Part shown: piece after piece, positions 29,564 through 32,376 of the stretch
Layout of the letters: each line of letters opens with the position of its first letter
How positions within the stretch are numbered: position 1 is the stretch's first letter
NCBI GenBank assembly: GCA_022844545.1
Contig: JALHLN010000009.1
Location: 1 to 32,376, forward strand
Reading direction: 5' to 3'
DNA: 32,376 bases
Source: Burkholderiales bacterium
GTDB lineage: Bacteria; Pseudomonadota; Gammaproteobacteria; Burkholderiales; SG8-39
Notes under the pieces: generated by a model
What the model was told of the DNA's origin: nothing
Database searches by the model: none
What the model saw: only the letters and a program-made list of their open reading frames with translations
Program-made: the position numbers and the translations under genes

Positions 29564-30828
29564 GTCCGGCCCCCGGCGGCGGCCAGTTCGGGTGGCGCGC
29601 CCGCGCCGCGCCGCTGCGGCACGATCTCGGTCCAGTACATCCAGACGAGGGACACCAGCGTGATGCCCCACATCAGCATGAAGATCGAGCTGTTGACGCC
29701 GGTAAGGTCGACCAGCGCGCCGAACATGATCGGCAGCAGGAAGCCGCCCAGGCCGCCGACCAGGCCGACGATGCCGGAGATGACGCCGATGTTGTGCGAG
29801 TACTCGTCCGAGATGTACTTGAACACCGAGGCCTTGCCGATCGCCCAGGCGATGCCGATCGTGAACATCAGCGCGGTGAACACCCAGACGTTCAGCCCGA
29901 TGTGGAAGGCGAGCTCCCCCTTCGTGGTGCGGATGACGAGGTCGGTCTGCGGGTAGGACAGGAAGAACAGGCACACCCACGACAGCAGCATCACCCACCA
30001 GGTCACCGGGTGCGCGCCCCACTTGTCGGACATCCAGCCGCCCATGGCGCGCAGCACGCCGCCGGGCAGCGAGAAGCAGGCCGCGAGCAGCGCGGCGACC
30101 TCGATGCCGAAGCCGTACTCGGTGATGTAGTACTTCGTCATCCACAGCGACAGCGCGACGTAGCCGCCGAACACGATCGAGTAGTACTGGCAGAGCTTCC
30201 AGACGTTCGGATCGCGGAGCGCGGCGAGCTGGTCCTTCACCGTCACCGACTTGCCCTGCACGTGCGACGGATCGGTGTGGGAAAAGAACCAGAACGCGAG
30301 CGCGGTGACCAGCATCGCGATCGCGTACACCTTGGGCACCATGGTCCAGCCCCAGGCGACCACCAGCGCGGGCGCGACGAACTTGGTGAGCGCGGCGCCG
30401 GAATTGCCGGCGCCGAAGATGCCCATGGCGAAACCCTGGTTCTTCTTCTCGAACCAGCGCGCGCAATAGGCGATGCCGACCGAGAACGAGCCGCCGGCGG
30501 CGCCGACGAACAGGCCGAGCACGAGGAAATGCCAGTACTTGGTCGCCTCGCCGATCAGCCAGATCGGCACCACGGTCGAGAGCATCAGGATGAAGAACAC
30601 GATGCGGCCGCCGAACTTGTCGGTCCACATGCCCAGCGGCAGCCGGATCAGCGAGCCGGTGAGCACCGGCGTGGCCGCGAGCAGGCCGAACTGGGTCTCG
30701 TTGAGCCCGAGCGACTGCTTGATCGGGATGCCGATGACCGCGAACATCATCCACACGGCGAAGCACACCGTGAACGCCACCGTGCTGGAGGTGACCACCT
30801 GGATCTGCTTGCTGCTGATGCCGGCCAT
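29560..30828 (-). CDS. narK1: Nitrate transporter, NarK1-type (422 aa)
   Basis: An MFS protein of 12 predicted segments. Family segments are TPVLTGSLIRLPLGMWTDKF, then GMGIF-like MGIFGAGNSGAALTKFVAPA (nitrate signature) and GIVGLVGGLGGFLLPIMFGA (second signature). NarK1-type transporters act as nitrate/proton symporters and supply the cytoplasmic active site of NarG at the onset of denitrification. It is the first gene of the nar operon, beginning at ATG 30828, with FNR box and promoter at 30875-30915. Confidence 0.92.
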   Translation of the reverse strand: MAGISSKQIQVVTSSTVAFTVCFAVWMMFAVIGIPIKQSLGLNETQFGLLAATPVLTGSLIRLPLGMWTDKFGGRIVFFILMLSTVVPIWLIGEATKYWHFLVLGLFVGAAGGSFSVGIAYCARWFEKKNQGFAMGIFGAGNSGAALTKFVAPALVVAWGWTMVPKVYAIAMLVTALAFWFFSHTDPSHVQGKSVTVKDQLAALRDPNVWKLCQYYSIVFGGYVALSLWMTKYYITEYGFGIEVAALLAACFSLPGGVLRAMGGWMSDKWGAHPVTWWVMLLSWVCLFFLSYPQTDLVIRTTKGELAFHIGLNVWVFTALMFTIGIAWAIGKASVFKYISDEYSHNIGVISGIVGLVGGLGGFLLPIMFGALVDLTGVNSSIFMLMWGITLVSLVWMYWTEIVPQRRGAGAPPELAAAGGRT

Positions 30829-30874
30829 CGCTTCGCTCCCGGTACAGGTCGTGGTTTTGAATCGCGTTCAGCGC

Positions 30875-30915
30875 ACTCTAGCGGTGCGGCCCGGCACCGG
30901 ATTGATGCAGGTCAA
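30875..30915. promoter_or_regulatory. FNR/Anr-type box with nar promoter
   Basis: TTGAT-GCAG-GTCAA (30902-30915) matches the FNR consensus TTGAT-N4-ATCAA at all but one position. On the minus strand TAGAGT (30875-30880) lies 31 bp from the box centre, the geometry of a class II FNR promoter centred at -41.5 for narK1. On the plus strand the box is equally spaced from a weak TACCTT at 30937-30942 before usp, so one box could drive both divergent units under oxygen limitation. Confidence 0.6.
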
Positions 30916-30978
30916 ACCGCCGCCGCCCTGCCGGGATACCTTGTGCCTGCGGTCCAACAGAAAGAAAGGAAACCGACC

Positions 30979-31425
30979 ATGACCAAGCACATCCTCGTCC
31001 CCACCGACGGCTCGAAGCTGTCCCTCAAGGCCGTCGCCCACGCGGCGGCGCTCGCCAAGGCAACCGGGGCCCGCGTCAGCGGCCTGTATGTCATGGCGCC
31101 CTACAGCCCGTCGATGTACGGCGAGGCCGCCGTGTACGTGCCGGAGATGTCGCGCAAGCGCTATGAAGAGTTGGCGCGGCGGGAGGCCGACAAGGCCCTG
31201 GAGGCGCTCGCCAAGGCGGCCAAGGCCGCCGGCGTCACCCTGAAGGGAATCACGACGACGAACTTCAACCCCTGGGACGGCATCGTCGGCACCGCAAAGG
31301 CGAAGAAATGCGACCTCATCGTCATGGCCTCCCACGGCCGCAAGGGCCTGGCGGGCCTGGTGCTGGGCAGCGAGACCACCAAGGTGCTGACGCACTCCAA
31401 GGTTCCGGTGCTGGTCGTGCGCTGA
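30979..31425 (+). CDS. Universal stress protein (148 aa)
   Basis: A single-domain UspA-family protein: HILVPTDGSKLSLKAVAHAA at the start, and CDLIVMASHGRKGLAGLVLG then SETTKVLTHSKVPVLVVR at the end, matching the ATP-binding loop HG-x9-GS of ATP-type Usps (with Ala at the first Gly). ATG at 30979 is preceded by AAGGA. Divergent from narK1 and probably induced with it. Its stop TGA overlaps the next ATG by one base. Confidence 0.92.
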   Translation: MTKHILVPTDGSKLSLKAVAHAAALAKATGARVSGLYVMAPYSPSMYGEAAVYVPEMSRKRYEELARREADKALEALAKAAKAAGVTLKGITTTNFNPWDGIVGTAKAKKCDLIVMASHGRKGLAGLVLGSETTKVLTHSKVPVLVVR

Positions 31426-31793
31426 TGAAGTACCTCACCATCGAGCAGCGCGAGCGCCTGCGGAAGGACCTGCAGGACCTGGCGGCGCGGCTGCGCACCG
31501 AGATCGCGGAGCACCGCCAGCTGGCCAACCACAGCCAGGAGACCGACGACGACGCGGTCGCGGACCTCGAAGGCGACCTCGACATCGCGGACCTGGAGCG
31601 AGACGTGAAGGAACTGGAGGCGGTGGACGCGGCGTTGAAGCGCATCCACGAGCCCGGCTTCGGCGTCTGCGCCGACTGCGCCGAGGAAATTCCCTTCTCC
31701 CGCCTCACCGCCAGCCCGGCGGCGACGCGCTGCGTTGCCTGCCAGGCCGCCCACGAGCGCCGCACGGGCGGCGGCACCGCGCCCAGGCTCTGA
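31425..31793 (+). CDS. DksA/TraR C4-type zinc finger protein (122 aa)
   Basis: A coiled-coil N-terminus (YLTIEQRERLRKDLQDLAAR, acidic DDDAVADLEGDLDIADLERD) with a C4 zinc finger at the end: C-x2-C in FGVCADCAEEI and C-x2-C in TRCVACQAAHE. DksA-type proteins enter the RNA polymerase secondary channel; short ones like this often act in stress responses. The acidic tip pattern of true DksA (DxxDxA) appears as TDDDAVAD. Translationally coupled to the upstream usp gene and 2 bp before the next. Confidence 0.88.
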   Translation: MKYLTIEQRERLRKDLQDLAARLRTEIAEHRQLANHSQETDDDAVADLEGDLDIADLERDVKELEAVDAALKRIHEPGFGVCADCAEEIPFSRLTASPAATRCVACQAAHERRTGGGTAPRL

Positions 31794-31795
31794 CC

Positions 31796-32224
31796 GTGTA
31801 CAGCCGAATACTCACCGCCACCGATGGCTCGCCGCTGTCGCGGCGCGCCGTGCGCGCGGCGGCGGAACTGGCGGGCGCGACCGGTGCGAGGCTCACCGTG
31901 CTGCACGTCGTGTCGCCTTACCTGCAGTCCGCGGGCATCTCGCTGGCAAAGCTGCCCGGATACGGGCGCGCCGTGGACAAGGCGGCGCGCGGCGTCCTCG
32001 CCGCCGCCCGCGCGCAGGCGCGCGCCTGCAACGTGAACGCCGAGGCGGCGACGGTTGTCGGCGGCGATCCCTGGAAAGCCATCCTGCGCGAGGCGGGCGC
32101 GCGCGGCTGCGACCTCATCGTCATGGCCTCGCACGGACGGCGCGGCCTGAAAGGCCTGATCCTCGGCAGCGAGACTGCCAAGGTCCTCGCCCACGCCAAG
32201 GTGCCGGTGCTGGTCTGCCGCTAG
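31796..32224 (+). CDS. Universal stress protein (142 aa)
   Basis: A second UspA protein: YSRILTATDGSPLSRRAVRA, and CDLIVMASHGRRGLKGLILG with SETAKVLAHAKVPVLVCR. It starts with GTG at 31796, 2 bp after the DksA/TraR gene. The C-terminal half is very like that of the first usp (residue-by-residue similar MASHGR-GL-GL-LGSET-KVL-H-KVPVLV), so the two may be old duplicates. The stop overlaps the convergent RidA-family stop. Confidence 0.9.
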   Translation: MYSRILTATDGSPLSRRAVRAAAELAGATGARLTVLHVVSPYLQSAGISLAKLPGYGRAVDKAARGVLAAARAQARACNVNAEAATVVGGDPWKAILREAGARGCDLIVMASHGRRGLKGLILGSETAKVLAHAKVPVLVCR

Positions 32225-32376
32225 GCGGCCGGGATCACCGCGGTCGCCTCCAGCTCGATCTTCGCCGGATGGTCCAGCAGGTCGGCGACGAAGATCATGC
32301 TCATCGCCGGGTAGTGCCGGCCCATCAGCCGGCGCCAGATCGCGCCCAGTTGCGGCCGCGCCGCGAGGTAGGCGTC
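32221..32376 (-). CDS. RidA-family protein, C-terminal 51 residues (5' end outside window)
   Basis: Minus-strand frame open from the window edge: DAYLAARPQLGAIWRRLMGR then HYPAMSMIFVADLLDHPAKI and ELEATAVIPAA before TAG. The C-terminal pattern (MxxIFVADLLDxPAKIELEATA) is RidA/YjgF-like. It is not a copy of the ridA at 14542. The gene converges on usp with overlapping stop codons. Confidence 0.75.
   Translation of the reverse strand, partial: DAYLAARPQLGAIWRRLMGRHYPAMSMIFVADLLDHPAKIELEATAVIPAA

Noticed and set aside
1-32376. tRNA, rRNA or CRISPR elements
   Set aside because: No cloverleaf-like sequence, rRNA segment or spaced short repeats were recognised on either strand.

Overview
High-GC chromosomal DNA from a betaproteobacterium, most likely Burkholderiales-like. 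The evidence is the strong GC bias, two Bug/TctC-type periplasmic binding proteins, a CaiB/BaiF CoA-transferase cluster, several glutathione S-transferases and a narK1-narK2-GHJI-ppiC nitrate reductase operon. No rRNA, tRNA or CRISPR was seen.

Left region (1-6936): a minus-strand operon marR - SDR - GST - yghU - GST - molybdopterin oxidoreductase (cut by the window edge) faces a plus-strand unit of HCCA-isomerase/kappa-GST, haloalkane dehalogenase (dhaA) and a second SDR. It reads as a MarR-controlled, glutathione-linked detoxification or degradation locus. The two SDRs are related and both lack the usual catalytic Tyr. The unit ends in a 31-codon stump of a nitronate monooxygenase.

Middle region (6949-18411): this has been rearranged. 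A 431-bp second copy of a ridA/D-2-hydroxyacid dehydrogenase segment (parent at 14526-15086, 99% identical apart from a 130-bp deletion between 5-bp direct repeats) abuts a frameshifted IS91-type transposase relic. Next comes a CoA-thioester catabolic locus: Bug, CaiB/BaiF and AcuI-like genes on the minus strand, divergent from acyl-CoA dehydrogenase plus an archaeal-type phosphoglycerate mutase and an archaeal-type NMN adenylyltransferase. A truncated otsB follows, cut exactly where the ridA copy begins. Then lies a compact divergent cassette: ridA and D-2-hydroxyacid dehydrogenase leftward, two tandem RraA-family aldolase-like genes and a Bug protein rightward. Twenty-bp perfect palindromes sit just 3' of the outermost genes. 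One is intact at 18392; the other is intact only in the duplicated copy at 6949.

Right-centre (18678-20586): an SbtA-family transporter with its PII-like SbtB partner, then a decayed toxin-antitoxin locus. There the antitoxin is open, but the ParE/RelE-type toxin carries one in-frame TGA where the family usually has Trp.

Right region (20707-32376): the respiratory nitrate reductase operon narK1-narK2-narG-narH-narJ-narI-ppiC on the minus strand. It diverges from usp - DksA/TraR zinc finger - usp across a spacer with a single good FNR-type box, suggesting anaerobic control. A partial RidA-family gene ends the window.
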